In this document: one piece after another, positions 1-9,709 of the stretch
Numbering within the stretch: position 1 is the stretch's first letter
Layout: the number at the start of each line of letters is the position of its first letter
Assembly (NCBI GenBank): GCA_025558075.1
Contig: JAHLKF010000007.1
Location: forward strand, 372,001 to 436,000
Length of the DNA: 64,000 nt
Origin: Gaertneriomyces semiglobifer
Lineage: Eukaryota > Chytridiomycota > Chytridiomycetes > Spizellomycetales > Spizellomycetaceae
Reading direction: 5' to 3'
Position numbers and translations under genes: made by a program
The notes under the pieces: model-generated
Told to the model about the DNA's origin: nothing
What the model saw: the letters and a program-made list of their open reading frames with translations, nothing else
Database searches by the model: none

Positions 1-2246
1 GACCGCGCAAGAGTCATCCCGAAGCGAATTCACTCCCGTTTCGAAGTGGTGCCTTCGTGACCCAATTCCCACCTGGCACTCCATTAACGCTACCACTGTA
101 TACAGTGCCACCATATCTGAACTTGCAAGCTCCAGCTCCTGTGGCCCAACCAGTTCATCCGGTGGGTTTCCCAAATGCCATGCCGATGCCGCCGCCCCGA
201 CTATGGAGCGCGCCTCAAATTCCACAATGCTTACATGCGTTGCCGATTCAACAGCCTCTCCCTCAAGGTGCTACATCTGCGCACTCCCTTGCACCTTCCC
301 AACCCACAATCGTGGCTCCTCAATCTCCAGCATCTCGATCCTTGCCAGCGCGATCTCAGATACAGTCAGAGCTGCACTCTCAACCACAACCCCGAGCGGA
401 ACCCGAAACCCAACCTCAACCCCCATGCAATTGGGTATCTGCACCACCGTCACCCGGCAGATACATGGAGACTCATCAAGCACCAACATGCTGGTTATGT
501 TTCAGTGGTTTGCACGCAATCGACTTCTGTCCGAAGAGCGTCGATGAGACATATCTACGACAGGCCAATGAAGTTGTGTTGACGGGGCTACGTGGAAAAG
601 CATCCGTCAAGACCAAAGATAGCTTAAACTGCAAGTTAAGGGTTATTGGAGCGTTGCTCAGGAGCCGAAGAAAGGAGGCAGATGCAGTGGCTGCGCTCTC
701 TATTGCATCTACCACTGTTTCGCGCGTTGCTGGTATACCGGAGGACGTCCAGAGCATCAGGAGCGACGGAAGTTTGACCGTGAACGTCTCCGACAACCAA
801 GATGAAAGCCACGATTTCACGCAGGTTACCAACGACGTTACTCCTTCAGGGTCCGTAGCTCGTGGTTCGCCTAAGCACACGGACAGCCTTGCAGCGCTTC
901 TACATGATACAAATAAAGCCGCAGCGATCATCAAGAGTAAGAGCTTGCTTCCTGGGGCCGTGCCGGTGGTCATACGAAAAGGGGTCACTGCGCGGAAAAA
1001 AGTGAGAGGCCATTCTAACAAACCCGGGGGGCACAATGAGAGAGAAAACAAGAATGCGGATATGCAGAAGACCGTTGCGTCTCCAACAACGGTGCCCATT
1101 TCTGCGCCAGCTCACACGGTGTCCAGTTCCACGTCCCAATCCAAGCAGTCTGGATCGGAGGCAACAGGAGCCGCACCAACCGTCCTCGCCCCTTCGACTA
1201 CTGTGAACAAACCCGCCGAATCAGCGCTGCTGAACAAGCAGTTGAGCTATCCAGAAAACCAGGAGTTTTTGGGCAAGCTTTCCCAAATATTGGAAATGCA
1301 GGGGCATGACTTAGCCAGTTTGGCGAGCATTGGTGCTCTTGCTTTGCTTGGACATAATGTACAAGGTATGCTCAAGAAGTCGGCATCTGGTAGTGCTGAG
1401 AGTGAAGGAGCAGCTGCCAGCCTCAAACAGCCTCAAAGTGCGCCACCGCAGGTGTCGTTGCCACAACAGCAACCAGTTCCAGCTCACCAGCCAGCAATTC
1501 GAGACACGAGAGGCCGCGGTGAACTCACCACAGGTACCACGGCTACGCACCAGCCAGCGACTCGAGACCTTGTAGGCCGCGGTGCCCTCGCGGCAGCTGG
1601 CACGGCTGCGCGCACAACGCCCGCTACAACCGGCCTTCAAGAGTCACAACCGCAGAGGGTTCCTTCCGGGTACACCTCACCTGCTCCAAAGCCGGCGGTC
1701 CAAGCACAACAGCATGTCCGGATGAACGTCGCCCCGGTACAGCTTGGCCCTTGGCAACCTACATCTTCCATGCCCAAAACGGCTGCTGTGGTCTCGGGCA
1801 CCCAAGCAAGGCAGGAAGGCGGATCGTTTGCACCTGCAGGCCTGCACGGCAGTGCTGCTTTTCCAGGAATACCGCAACCAGGCGCCGCAAATGTTGCAAG
1901 CCCTAGGATTGGCGGGAGTGCGGCCAATTTCACCAACTCACCTGTCCCTTCGTCACAACCATCAGTTGGTGGCGGTTGGTATCCCACCCAAACGAATTCC
2001 CATGCATACACTGGGCATCAGCAGCAGCAACCGCCCCTTTACCCGCAACCCCGGCCGCCATTTTACCCGCAGCAGACACAGGCCTATCCGAGTCAATATC
2101 AACAACCCACGCCAGCTCACCAGCAGCCGACAGGATTTCGACCAGCTTCGCAACCGACACAGTATCAATACAATGTACAGCAACCTTCGTCACAACCGCA
2201 ATGGCAGTTTTCTGGGTACAAGGGTGATGGTCGACCATACCGATAG
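1..2246 (+). CDS. CCHC zinc-knuckle, Pro/Gln-rich protein (5' partial)
   Basis: The frame is open from the left edge to a TAG at 2244, so the start lies outside the window. About 150 residues in there is a perfect CCHC zinc knuckle (C-x2-C-x4-H-x4-C, beginning CWLC), the single-strand nucleic-acid-binding motif of Gag and of several cellular RNA-binding proteins. The rest is low complexity: Pro/Gln-rich at both ends, with Ser/Thr/Ala-rich stretches between. A degenerate duplication (HQPAIRDTRGRG / HQPATRDLVGRG) lies near 1491-1580. No reverse transcriptase, integrase or LTR is visible, so a cellular RNA-binding protein is as likely as a Gag remnant. I do not recognise the protein. Confidence 0.7.
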   Translation, partial: PRKSHPEANSLPFRSGAFVTQFPPGTPLTLPLYTVPPYLNLQAPAPVAQPVHPVGFPNAMPMPPPRLWSAPQIPQCLHALPIQQPLPQGATSAHSLAPSQPTIVAPQSPASRSLPARSQIQSELHSQPQPRAEPETQPQPPCNWVSAPPSPGRYMETHQAPTCWLCFSGLHAIDFCPKSVDETYLRQANEVVLTGLRGKASVKTKDSLNCKLRVIGALLRSRRKEADAVAALSIASTTVSRVAGIPEDVQSIRSDGSLTVNVSDNQDESHDFTQVTNDVTPSGSVARGSPKHTDSLAALLHDTNKAAAIIKSKSLLPGAVPVVIRKGVTARKKVRGHSNKPGGHNERENKNADMQKTVASPTTVPISAPAHTVSSSTSQSKQSGSEATGAAPTVLAPSTTVNKPAESALLNKQLSYPENQEFLGKLSQILEMQGHDLASLASIGALALLGHNVQGMLKKSASGSAESEGAAASLKQPQSAPPQVSLPQQQPVPAHQPAIRDTRGRGELTTGTTATHQPATRDLVGRGALAAAGTAARTTPATTGLQESQPQRVPSGYTSPAPKPAVQAQQHVRMNVAPVQLGPWQPTSSMPKTAAVVSGTQARQEGGSFAPAGLHGSAAFPGIPQPGAANVASPRIGGSAANFTNSPVPSSQPSVGGGWYPTQTNSHAYTGHQQQQPPLYPQPRPPFYPQQTQAYPSQYQQPTPAHQQPTGFRPASQPTQYQYNVQQPSSQPQWQFSGYKGDGRPYR

Positions 2247-2390
2247 TGGGTATGGTGTGTAATAGAAGAATTCATGTTATGTTTGTTTGTGCATATTTAA
2301 AAGGAATTACCACATGCCACATCTCGATCTGATGTGACTCCTCACCCCTATCCCATTTATCGAACTTCTCACTTCGCTCACACTGAACCT

Positions 2391-2885
2391 TCAAACTAAG
2401 AGCCTTCTCTTTGCAAGCAACTCCTTGTTCATTTCTGGCAATTCACAACACCATACGCGTAGATCAGGACAAACGACGCCCACAAACTCGTAGCTCATTT
2501 TCCATGTCGTAAAGTACACTTGCACTTGCTCCACGTCCTCCGTTTCCCAGTCAGGACTTCTGGCCCAGCACACATTGACAAGCAATCCATCACCCGGGCT
2601 TTGATAAAAATGGTCGACATTTTCTTTGGAAAGCAGAAAACGGGAATACGCATCCCGGGCTAGTTTGTTGGGGCACGTTGCGAGGCGGAGGTAGTGATCG
2701 GCGTGGTCGCCGATAGCTTCAGAAAAGTGGTAGGAAAGAAGCGAAGTGAGTTTAGTGTGGAAGGGTTTTGTTAAAAGTCGATTAACCGTTTCTTGAACAT
2801 CCTCGGAATACCCAAGGATACCTGGGAGATCGGGTCGATGGGCATAGAGCGAAATGTATATTATGATCTCTGCTGGGATAAACAT
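2391..2885 (-). CDS. Small F-box-like protein
   Basis: Single-exon ORF of 164 residues with an ATG at 2885 and a TGA stop. The first 25 residues (PAEIIIYISLYA) resemble the first half of an F-box, the segment that docks on Skp1. A second helix follows, but the rest has no repeat I recognise. It lies back-to-back with the larger F-box gene downstream on the other strand. F-box assignment is inference from a short motif; it could be an unrelated small protein. Confidence 0.45.
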   Translation of the reverse strand: MFIPAEIIIYISLYAHRPDLPGILGYSEDVQETVNRLLTKPFHTKLTSLLSYHFSEAIGDHADHYLRLATCPNKLARDAYSRFLLSKENVDHFYQSPGDGLLVNVCWARSPDWETEDVEQVQVYFTTWKMSYEFVGVVCPDLRVWCCELPEMNKELLAKRRLLV

Positions 2886-3761
2886 GGGATGCAGATTGCC
2901 AACGCTCGTACTGGTAGAGCCTTGATTTGTTTGTACTGCTAATGGCCCACGTAATCGCTAAGTACTATGGTCCAAACTTGGTGAGAAAATGCTGTTTTAC
3001 TGCATTCACGGGCGACACCTGTCAATGTTCTCTCTCAGGGTCTTTGAGAACCTCGGCAGGCAATGACTCGCAAACCCAAACTGACGCGTACATTTGTTTT
3101 GACAGCACTCGGGTGAAAAGTAGTTCTGAAGGCATCTGAACTTTGGAATGCATCGCTGCTCATAGATCCCGCCCAGTACTCTTATCTGATGGGCAGGACC
3201 GGCTATCTAGGAGCTGCACTGATTCGTTGGGTTGGTTAGTACACCTGCTTCCTTGACGAACTTGAGTATTCTCACTCTCGATGGGATCTTTTCTTGGTTT
3301 CATGAGCCATCATGATTTGCATTCACTTTGACCGCATTCACCAAACATTACGATTTCGTTGCTCCGTCCAAGGTCACATCATCCTCACCATGATTTTTTT
3401 TTTACAAAACGAGGTGTCGACTATCCGTTGTTGTAATTACGTCCGTCCACATGGTTAATTGGCGGATAATCTACCAAATCCTATATTGGTTGGGAGTGTG
3501 AATTGGAAAACTAACTCCTGCAGCATCGTCTTCAACACTGTTACAAGCTGGTATTGAAACAAAACCACATCTTCAATGCGCATTTTCCATGCGGCGACCG
3601 CAAGGGAGTCCATCGAACAACAAAATCGCAGCGACAAAGGAAGAAATCAGAGCCACTTTATGTCGACTGTGCTGGTGTGTGGCCAGATCAACATTAATTT
3701 TGAAGATTGGAACATTTCGCGCTGGTGTTAACTGTTGACCACACAGAAACAGACTATTGTT
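2886..3761. other. Intergenic, nothing recognised
   Basis: Divergent spacer between the small F-box-like gene (minus) and the F-box gene (plus). Short ORFs only, none with splice signals or a recognisable domain. A nine-base T run lies near 3392. Confidence 0.5.
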
Positions 3762-5117
3762 ATGACCGAGCACGCTGAGCTAACGTTTACGAACCTCCCA
3801 GTCGAAATATATCTCCATATCTGTTCATTCCTACCAGCAACTTCTCTCATCGTCCTCTCTCTCACTTCCAAAAATCTGCACCGAATATGCCAGTGCGTAC
3901 CACTGCGATGTTCAGGGTACGTCGGGTACGCCTCCCACTACAAGGCTGAAGATAGCTTTATACCGGAAGGAGCGTTGGTCGAAGTATTGCACCCGTCAGC
4001 ACGGGGGTTTGCATCCATGCCGCGGACGGCTATAATATGTAACGATGGCAAGCGATGGACATGGCCGGCTGGGATGAAGCAGGACTACGTCTTGGATACG
4101 ATGGCACGAGGACACCAGAAATATCACCGGTTGTTGACCATGTTGCTCCTCAGTGAGCTGGGGGATGCACTTCGAGCGGTGAGATTTCATGTTGAGGATG
4201 AAGAGGACTATTTGGTTACATGGAAAACACTATGGTCACGGCGGGTGGGTTCGCCAATAGAACGGGATGCACACGGCACAGCAGATTTCACCCACTGGGG
4301 TACCAATGTTCGGCAGCTGGAGTTGTACGGCATCACCAAAGACCAAACGGAATGGGCATGGGATGCATTTCCGCGATTAGATGAATTATGCTTGAGAGTA
4401 TCGCCCACTTTCAAAGGAACGATAGACCATCGTAAATTGAATGTTCCCTCAGCGTCATTGGAGCACTTACGGAAACTGGAACTCTATGGAGCATGGGTAA
4501 TGGGTATCATTCCACAAGCGGATAGGTTTCTCCGCGGTTTGACCAACCTCAAGAACCTGACGCACCTCATTGTCGATTTTGACCCGCGATTTCCACCTGA
4601 GATATTGCATCATGTTCTCTCGGGCTTACCCAACTTGCGAACGATAGGACGGTTGGGATACGTCTCTCGTCCATTCTGGCGACTTTTTGCAAATCGTTCT
4701 CTGTCCCACATACGGCACTTGATTCTCGGTACCAGTACAACTCCCCATTTGCCAAAGGTGGTAGTTCGTCGGGATTTTTTGGCCGATTTCTATCGCGATC
4801 TTCCGTTGGGAATCTTGTTGGTGTGTCCGGACATTACCCGCCTTGACATATTCAATGGGTACCGGGAGATGGAGCTTATCACTCCGGCAATCAAGCGCAT
4901 CCAAGAAGGGGGTCTACAGGTAGATCCTGAGCGGAAGAGCAGGTTACGACATATAAAAGTATTCGACTGCGCGGGGTTAGAAGAATCAGAAAAGCGGGAA
5001 TTGAGATTGCTTGTTGGTCTGACAGTGGATGTAGTCCAGTCTAGCGGATGGCAATCGTTTGGACGTGGGGATGCCGAACCCGTGCGCGTGGCGCCAAAGG
5101 TAGTCGTGCAGGGGTGA
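3762..5117 (+). CDS. F-box protein with LRR-like C-terminal region
   Basis: Single exon, 451 residues, started at the first in-frame ATG (3762). Residues 8-45 form a clear F-box (LPVEIYLHICSFLPATSL), the Skp1-binding module of SCF ubiquitin ligases. The remainder has spaced Leu-rich segments (LRKLELYG, LKNLTHLIVDF, LPNLRTIG, CPDITRLDIFNG), consistent with irregular leucine-rich repeats that would select substrate. No transmembrane segment or signal peptide. Substrate is unknown. The F-box call is firm; the LRR call is inferred from pattern. Confidence 0.8.
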   Translation: MTEHAELTFTNLPVEIYLHICSFLPATSLIVLSLTSKNLHRICQCVPLRCSGYVGYASHYKAEDSFIPEGALVEVLHPSARGFASMPRTAIICNDGKRWTWPAGMKQDYVLDTMARGHQKYHRLLTMLLLSELGDALRAVRFHVEDEEDYLVTWKTLWSRRVGSPIERDAHGTADFTHWGTNVRQLELYGITKDQTEWAWDAFPRLDELCLRVSPTFKGTIDHRKLNVPSASLEHLRKLELYGAWVMGIIPQADRFLRGLTNLKNLTHLIVDFDPRFPPEILHHVLSGLPNLRTIGRLGYVSRPFWRLFANRSLSHIRHLILGTSTTPHLPKVVVRRDFLADFYRDLPLGILLVCPDITRLDIFNGYREMELITPAIKRIQEGGLQVDPERKSRLRHIKVFDCAGLEESEKRELRLLVGLTVDVVQSSGWQSFGRGDAEPVRVAPKVVVQG

Positions 5118-5590
5118 GGAGTTATACCATATGGTGTTGACATTCGGAATCAATCTAGTTGATGTGACCCGCATTTTTTTGGAAGGCAGCATTCTGTTTA
5201 TTTAATCATCAATAGGAGTGAGGAGAATGGATGGTCAGGCTTCGCCGAGTGAATGGTTCCAAGTAGTCCTTGGTAAAGTGATAAAGTGACCGCTCCAATA
5301 CCAAAATCATCCTCCGCACTTGAGAATTTGGCCAGGTGGTGACCGATGGGTATCTGAACTGATACACCACGACACTGTGAATGTAGCATGTCGCATAGAG
5401 AACATCGAGAACTTGTATGTTGTCCATCTCGAGTGTGGTCGGTTGAGGATCTGGGACTCAGCCCTCCGCACGCGTGAAGGCACAGTTGGCCGCCTTATCA
5501 AGTGTGCCGACTACATAAACACTTGTTTTCAAAGCTAGCTAGCTACTCCTGCACTGCGCTTTCTCAAGGTTCAAGAACACATCACACGCC
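5118..5590. other. Intergenic / upstream region of the VOC gene
   Basis: No convincing coding exon. The small ORFs on both strands lack domains. It holds the 3' end of the F-box gene and the leader of the VOC gene (pyrimidine-rich before the ATG). Confidence 0.5.
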
Positions 5591-5974
5591 ATGATTGACC
5601 ACATCGGTATTGTCGTCTCCGACATGGAGCGCTCCAAAGCTTTTTACACGGAAGCTCTCAAGCCTCTCGACTATTCCGTCGTCCTGGATTACAACGTGGC
5701 CGTTGGCTTTGGACATGGCGGCAAGCCCGACTTTTGGATTGCAACCGCACAAGGCTCTGCAGGCACTGCTATCACTTCTACGCACATTGCTCTCGGGACG
5801 AACACCAAAGAGATCGTCGATGCCTTTTACGACGCGGCCATCAAAGCAGGAGGAAAAGACAACGGGAAGCCTGGCTTGAGGCCCATGTACCACCCCGGCT
5901 ACTATGGTGCTTTTGTGTTAGACCCCGATGGTCACAACATTGAAGTCGTCTGTCATCAATGTGGATCCGCTTGA
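5591..5974 (+). CDS. VOC (glyoxalase/bleomycin-resistance fold) family protein
   Basis: Intronless, 127 residues, beginning MIDHIGIVVSDMERS, the typical first strand of a VOC domain with its metal-ligand His at position 4. The usual closing strand is present as AFVLDPDGHNIEVV, with the Glu that completes the metal site. The length equals one complete VOC module made of two beta-alpha-beta-beta-beta units. This fold includes glyoxalase I, dioxygenases and small resistance proteins, and nothing here fixes the substrate. Related short proteins are common in fungi and bacteria. Cytosolic: no targeting signal seen. Confidence 0.85.
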   Translation: MIDHIGIVVSDMERSKAFYTEALKPLDYSVVLDYNVAVGFGHGGKPDFWIATAQGSAGTAITSTHIALGTNTKEIVDAFYDAAIKAGGKDNGKPGLRPMYHPGYYGAFVLDPDGHNIEVVCHQCGSA

Positions 5975-6162
5975 TATCATAAGAATTGTAACTGTCTAAT
6001 AAATGTACTTTTTCCGTACTCGCAGTACTCTTTTTTCAACCGTATATATACAGTTAGTAGTTGCATTCCTTCCAACCCATCCATGCATACTAGTGTGTCC
6101 CTAAGTACCTATCGCGATAGCATCAACAAAAAATAAAGCGCTCAAAAAAAGCAAAAAGGAAT

Positions 6163-6234
6163 GGGCCCCGCCGGGGTTTGAACCCGGGACCACCCGCACC
6201 CGAAGCGGGTATCGTACCACTAGACCACGGGGCA
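6163..6234 (-). tRNA. tRNA-Pro(CGG)
   Basis: Full cloverleaf without an intron. The anticodon loop TTCGGGT gives anticodon CGG; anticodon stem CCCGC/GCGGG and T-arm CCGGG-TTCAAAC-CCCGG are perfect, and position 73 is C as in eukaryotic tRNA-Pro. Acceptor pairs 2-71 to 7-66 are Watson-Crick, but position 1 is T opposite C72, so the end pair is mismatched. T runs (complement of 6153-6157 and 6144-6150) follow as a Pol III terminator. Confidence 0.9.
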
Positions 6235-6758
6235 CTTTCATATGTACACTTTCATGAACACGCAGCAGAACCCTGCGCTGGCATACGGATCTGCTTTCAT
6301 GAACAGGTAGCAGCAGAACGTTTGAAGAATAACAATGGAAATGTCGCTATTCCAACGCGAAATACAAGTTCCCACCACGATCTACACTAAAACTCCATTC
6401 TCCGAAGAACCATGTGAGGAACCATTCGCCAATGGTTCATCACATGGGCAGCCGCTCATGCAGCAGCGCACAATTGCAGCATCAGCTCCCTCTGGATGAT
6501 GATGCTGTGGTCCGCAAGGAGCTTTTGCGCCCGCCCCCTAGCTTCGCGGGTTCGATAAACCCTCTTCGAATTCCCAGAGCATGTGTGCAATCTCCTCTTT
6601 GGTAAATGCATCTAGAGGTTTATCATCAGCGCCGTAAGATAGAGGTGGTCGTGAGAGCAACATGTATCATTACCCGCGAGGTACGGATCTCCACCGCTTA
6701 GTTCTAGAATATCAAACCACAATGGGGAGATAGAACGATCTCCCACAAGTATACTCCA
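6235..6758. other. Intergenic, nothing recognised
   Basis: Between tRNA-Pro and the repeat-containing gene. Only short ORFs without motifs. Confidence 0.4.
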
Positions 6759-7381
6759 TTAATGAAATAGTGCTTCGTATCTGTTCTTAAGGGCACCAAC
6801 GGAAGCTCCTGCATCGCGCGCAGGTTGTTGAGGAGAGGGGGGCGCATCTCTCCCAGCGTTGATGGTCGATTGTTGAGAGGGGGGCGCATCACTCCCAGCG
6901 TTGATGGTCGATTGTTGAGAGGGGCGCGCAACTACACCAGCGGCAACTCCTGCATCGCGGGCAAGTTGTTGAAAGGGTCGCGCAACAGTATCCACCACAG
7001 CCGGCGCCGGCACCTCTTCGGTCCTTGGCCTCTTCACGGGCCCGGGGTGTTCACAGGGAGGGGCGCGTCTCTTCCGCTCATCTGGGAGTAAATGTGAATA
7101 ATGGCACTCAAAGGAAGGGGCACAATCATTACACATACATCGCCAAGCCTTTCGGCCACAATGATCGCGTCCTCGGCCACCTTTGTGAGGCGCTCGTTCT
7201 CCTCCTTCAGGCGTGCAATCTCCCCCCTGTGGATAGTAGACAAGTTCTATGTTCAGCTCCCCATCTCGTCAGCGACAGCTGGATACTGCACTTACGTCTT
7301 TCTCTCGGCATTGGTACAGTCCGCCTGTTCCTCCAACAGGTCCTTCATCGCCGCCAGTCGCTGTTCGAATTGCTCCGCCAT
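6759..7381 (-). CDS. Small coiled-coil protein with tandem repeats, three exons
   Basis: Exon 1 (7381-7296) starts at an ATG and encodes a charged helix (MAEQFEQRLAAMKDLLEEQ). The intron 7227-7295 has a GTAAGT donor. Exon 2 continues the coiled coil (LKEENERLTKVAEDAI). A second intron ends at 7082; its donor is GTGTAA at 7134, or GTATGT at 7138, which would truncate the protein. Exon 3 encodes a basic patch (ERKRRAPP, KRPR: possible nuclear signal), then near-perfect repeats of about 15 residues (QQSTINAG-DAPPS) matching a 45-base DNA repeat, ending in LKNRYEALFH. Not recognised. The uncertain donor makes the middle boundary provisional. Confidence 0.45.
6826..6930. repeat. 45-base tandem repeat inside the coding exon
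   Basis: Two nearly identical units and a partial third, each containing GAGAGGGG.GCGCAT and CCCAGCGTTGATGGTCGATTGTT. The period of 45 bases keeps the reading frame. Confidence 0.75.
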
Positions 7382-7639
7382 TCTTGTTGGTTCACCTTCG
7401 AATTCGTTTCTTGGCAGCGACGAACGCGTTCCCGGGTAGGCGTCAGCTACGGACTCGTCGAAGACCGCGGTGCATCGGGCCAAAACTGATGCTGTTGCGC
7501 GACTCTTTCAAACGTTGATGTTGACCCGCACAATTGTGAGGTTGTCCCTGCTCGGCCATCTTCGGGCCGAAAGTGACAGTCGTGAGGTACCAATTGGGGG
7601 ACTTGGTACTTGTGCTAATGTGAAGGAGGAGCAGTGTAA

Positions 7640-8076
7640 GTATGCCGAAGGGGCGCGACCGCAGGTACTACTATTTACCTGCACATAGACGTTCTGTAGA
7701 ATGTGTATGTCCGGCGCCACTTGGAAGAAATACACGCTGGCCGCCGGACGTTTGTCACAGTCCATGTATAAGTCATAACATTGGCTTATATATGGACTGT
7801 GACAACGTTCCTCCGTTGGATCTGGTGGCTTCACTGAAATGTCGATGTGCGTATCGTCTGCCAGTTGTAGCTGGATTGAGGCGGCATGGTGTACCCCCTC
7901 TGGGGGATGACAAAGCGAGCGTTGTTGTGCGGCTCTAAACGCATCTCCGGCATTGCCGCGCCAACTTGCGAGCTATTGACGGTCTTGGTGCCCGGCACCC
8001 TTGTGGTTGGCAGGATGCCTTGGGTACCAACGGGAAGCTTGTAGTCAACAAAAAAGGCCAAAGCCGACAAAATCAA
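7640..8076 (-). pseudogene. Possible frame-disrupted coding remnant
   Basis: Minus-strand sequence reads as protein in one frame (LPVGTQGILPTTRVPGTKTV to about 7850), hits TGA, and continues plausibly in another frame (VKPPDPTEERC ... ASVYFFQVAPDIHILQ) up to a GTAAAT donor-like site near 7680. The upstream edge looks like a splice acceptor (GTTGACTACAAG). Either an intron is missed, or it is a gene with a one-base frameshift. The product is not recognised and the call is weak. Confidence 0.25.
7748..7809. repeat. Long imperfect inverted repeat (hairpin)
   Basis: The arms GTCACAGTCCATGTATAAG and its near-complement CTTATATATGGACTGTGAC face each other across a loop of about 10 bases. The pairing extends outward through TTGTCAC/GTGACAA and ACGTT/AACGT. 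Confidence 0.75.
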
Positions 8077-9709
8077 TAAAAAAACCCGACTGACAGGTGC
8101 CTACCAAAACGAAACAGAGAGAAAGAAAAAAGCAAGTGTCGACGGTGCTTGTTATGGTAGAAGAGGGTACTATTAGAAGCAGTTATTTTATGCAAGAGCC
8201 CCACTTCTGAAGAGAAAAAAGGCGTTAACTTCGACCAGTCAGCCTTTTATGCTTCCCGGCCAGCTGTCAGTCATCTAATAGCAAAGTCAATTTCAAGTAG
8301 ATTCCCACAGGATGCCGCGTCGCGTCGTAATCGCTAAATCCATTTTTATTGATATGGAGATTTATTCTATACAAGCCCTGATGCACCAAAGCGATTTCCA
8401 CCCCCCTGACGATGCACTCCGCGCATTATGCACACAGAAGCTACCTGCCATAACACGTAACTGCCAATCAACATATCTATTACTGCGAGTGCAGCATGGC
8501 AAATGACTTGGGGATACGCGAACGACAAAGGCAGTGACATCCACTCCGCATTCGCCGGAGCATGAGGAATATTTGGTGTGTTCCCAGGTAGCCTGGGGTA
8601 CCGAGAGCTAATTCCATCAAAATGGTGGCAACTTCGAAGGAGAGATGTCGGCGCCCATGATAACACCATCAGTGGAGTTATATCAGTAGCTACATCTGCT
8701 CCACAAAACCGGAGTCACAGTCCAGAATCCAATGCAGGAGTATTTGACTCTGCATTGTGACACCGCGTAGGTGAGGAAGTGCAGATGGGTTCTGTTACGA
8801 ACGTACAACGAGAGATACGGACCACGAATGCAGAATTGTAGGAAACCGATGGAGGTATTTTCGCACACAAAAGTAATGTCTGTGGGGACTACAGCCTGCA
8901 AAAGGCTGACAATCAGCTGGCGAATGGAACTTTCCTGGTAGCACCAAGCGCAAGATCAACAAATAGACGCATGTACGAGCCTTATTCAAGGCGGAATTCG
9001 ATTGTCGACGGCCTAGCTGCAACGTTTAGCGATGGCATTGTATTTAGCCCGACGATTTCTGCTGGCGGTGATTTGAATTACGTCAAACTCTTGCAAACCG
9101 CCCCGGGTTCTGTGGTCATCTTTGCAAACTGCTGTTGTTCAATAGAAACCCGCAGAAGTGGGAAATCGGCGACGAATCGGCCCTCGTGGTTTGCCGTCCA
9201 AAGGGGTGATCCGCAATTCTACATGTGCATCTTGAACAGCTACCGGGAGGTATTCTCAGTCGCCCAACCCTCTGCGTACTCTGCGTATTCACTGAACGGT
9301 TGGGCAAGTTCGAATCAGATATGGAAAAAACAAATTCTGCAGAGCCCATTGTCCAAACGGCTATACAGCCCAAATCCTTTTTCCAAAACTGATGGCCATT
9401 GGTACCCAGAGACGCTTCGGCTAGATGTACCGCAGGATGTAAACGATTCATTATTCGTTGCTCAAGGGCCGTTCTGCACCTCCGTGACGCCTTATCGCCT
9501 TCCACGTTGGAAGCGCAGAACACACGTAGATTTTAAAATATAAGCAAGGCCGGGCACTTCCGCTTTATTTCAAATGCAAGCTCCGCCGGGTGTATGTTGC
9601 ACCAGCAAAGCATGAGTTGTTCTTGCTGAAAGTTGCCAGCGGATAAAGACCGCGTCAAACACACGACACTGGGCTTATACACCACAAGCCTTCTTCCTAA
9701 AACCCGCCA
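8077..9709. other. Poorly resolved region; one doubtful ORF
   Basis: The only long frame with a real ATG is 8971-9543 (+, 190 codons). It has no recognisable domain, and an open minus-strand frame covers much of the same DNA. I treat it as undecided. The rest holds only short ORFs. Confidence 0.3.

Noticed and set aside
3160..3240. A GGTTGGTTAGTAC stretch recalling 5S rRNA
   Set aside because: The rest of the 5S sequence and its internal boxes are missing.
6541..6570. A GGGTTCGATAAACCC stretch resembling a T-arm
   Set aside because: No acceptor or anticodon stem in the flanks.
8971..9543. A 190-codon plus-strand ORF
   Set aside because: No recognisable motif, and an open frame of similar quality runs on the other strand; kept only as a note.
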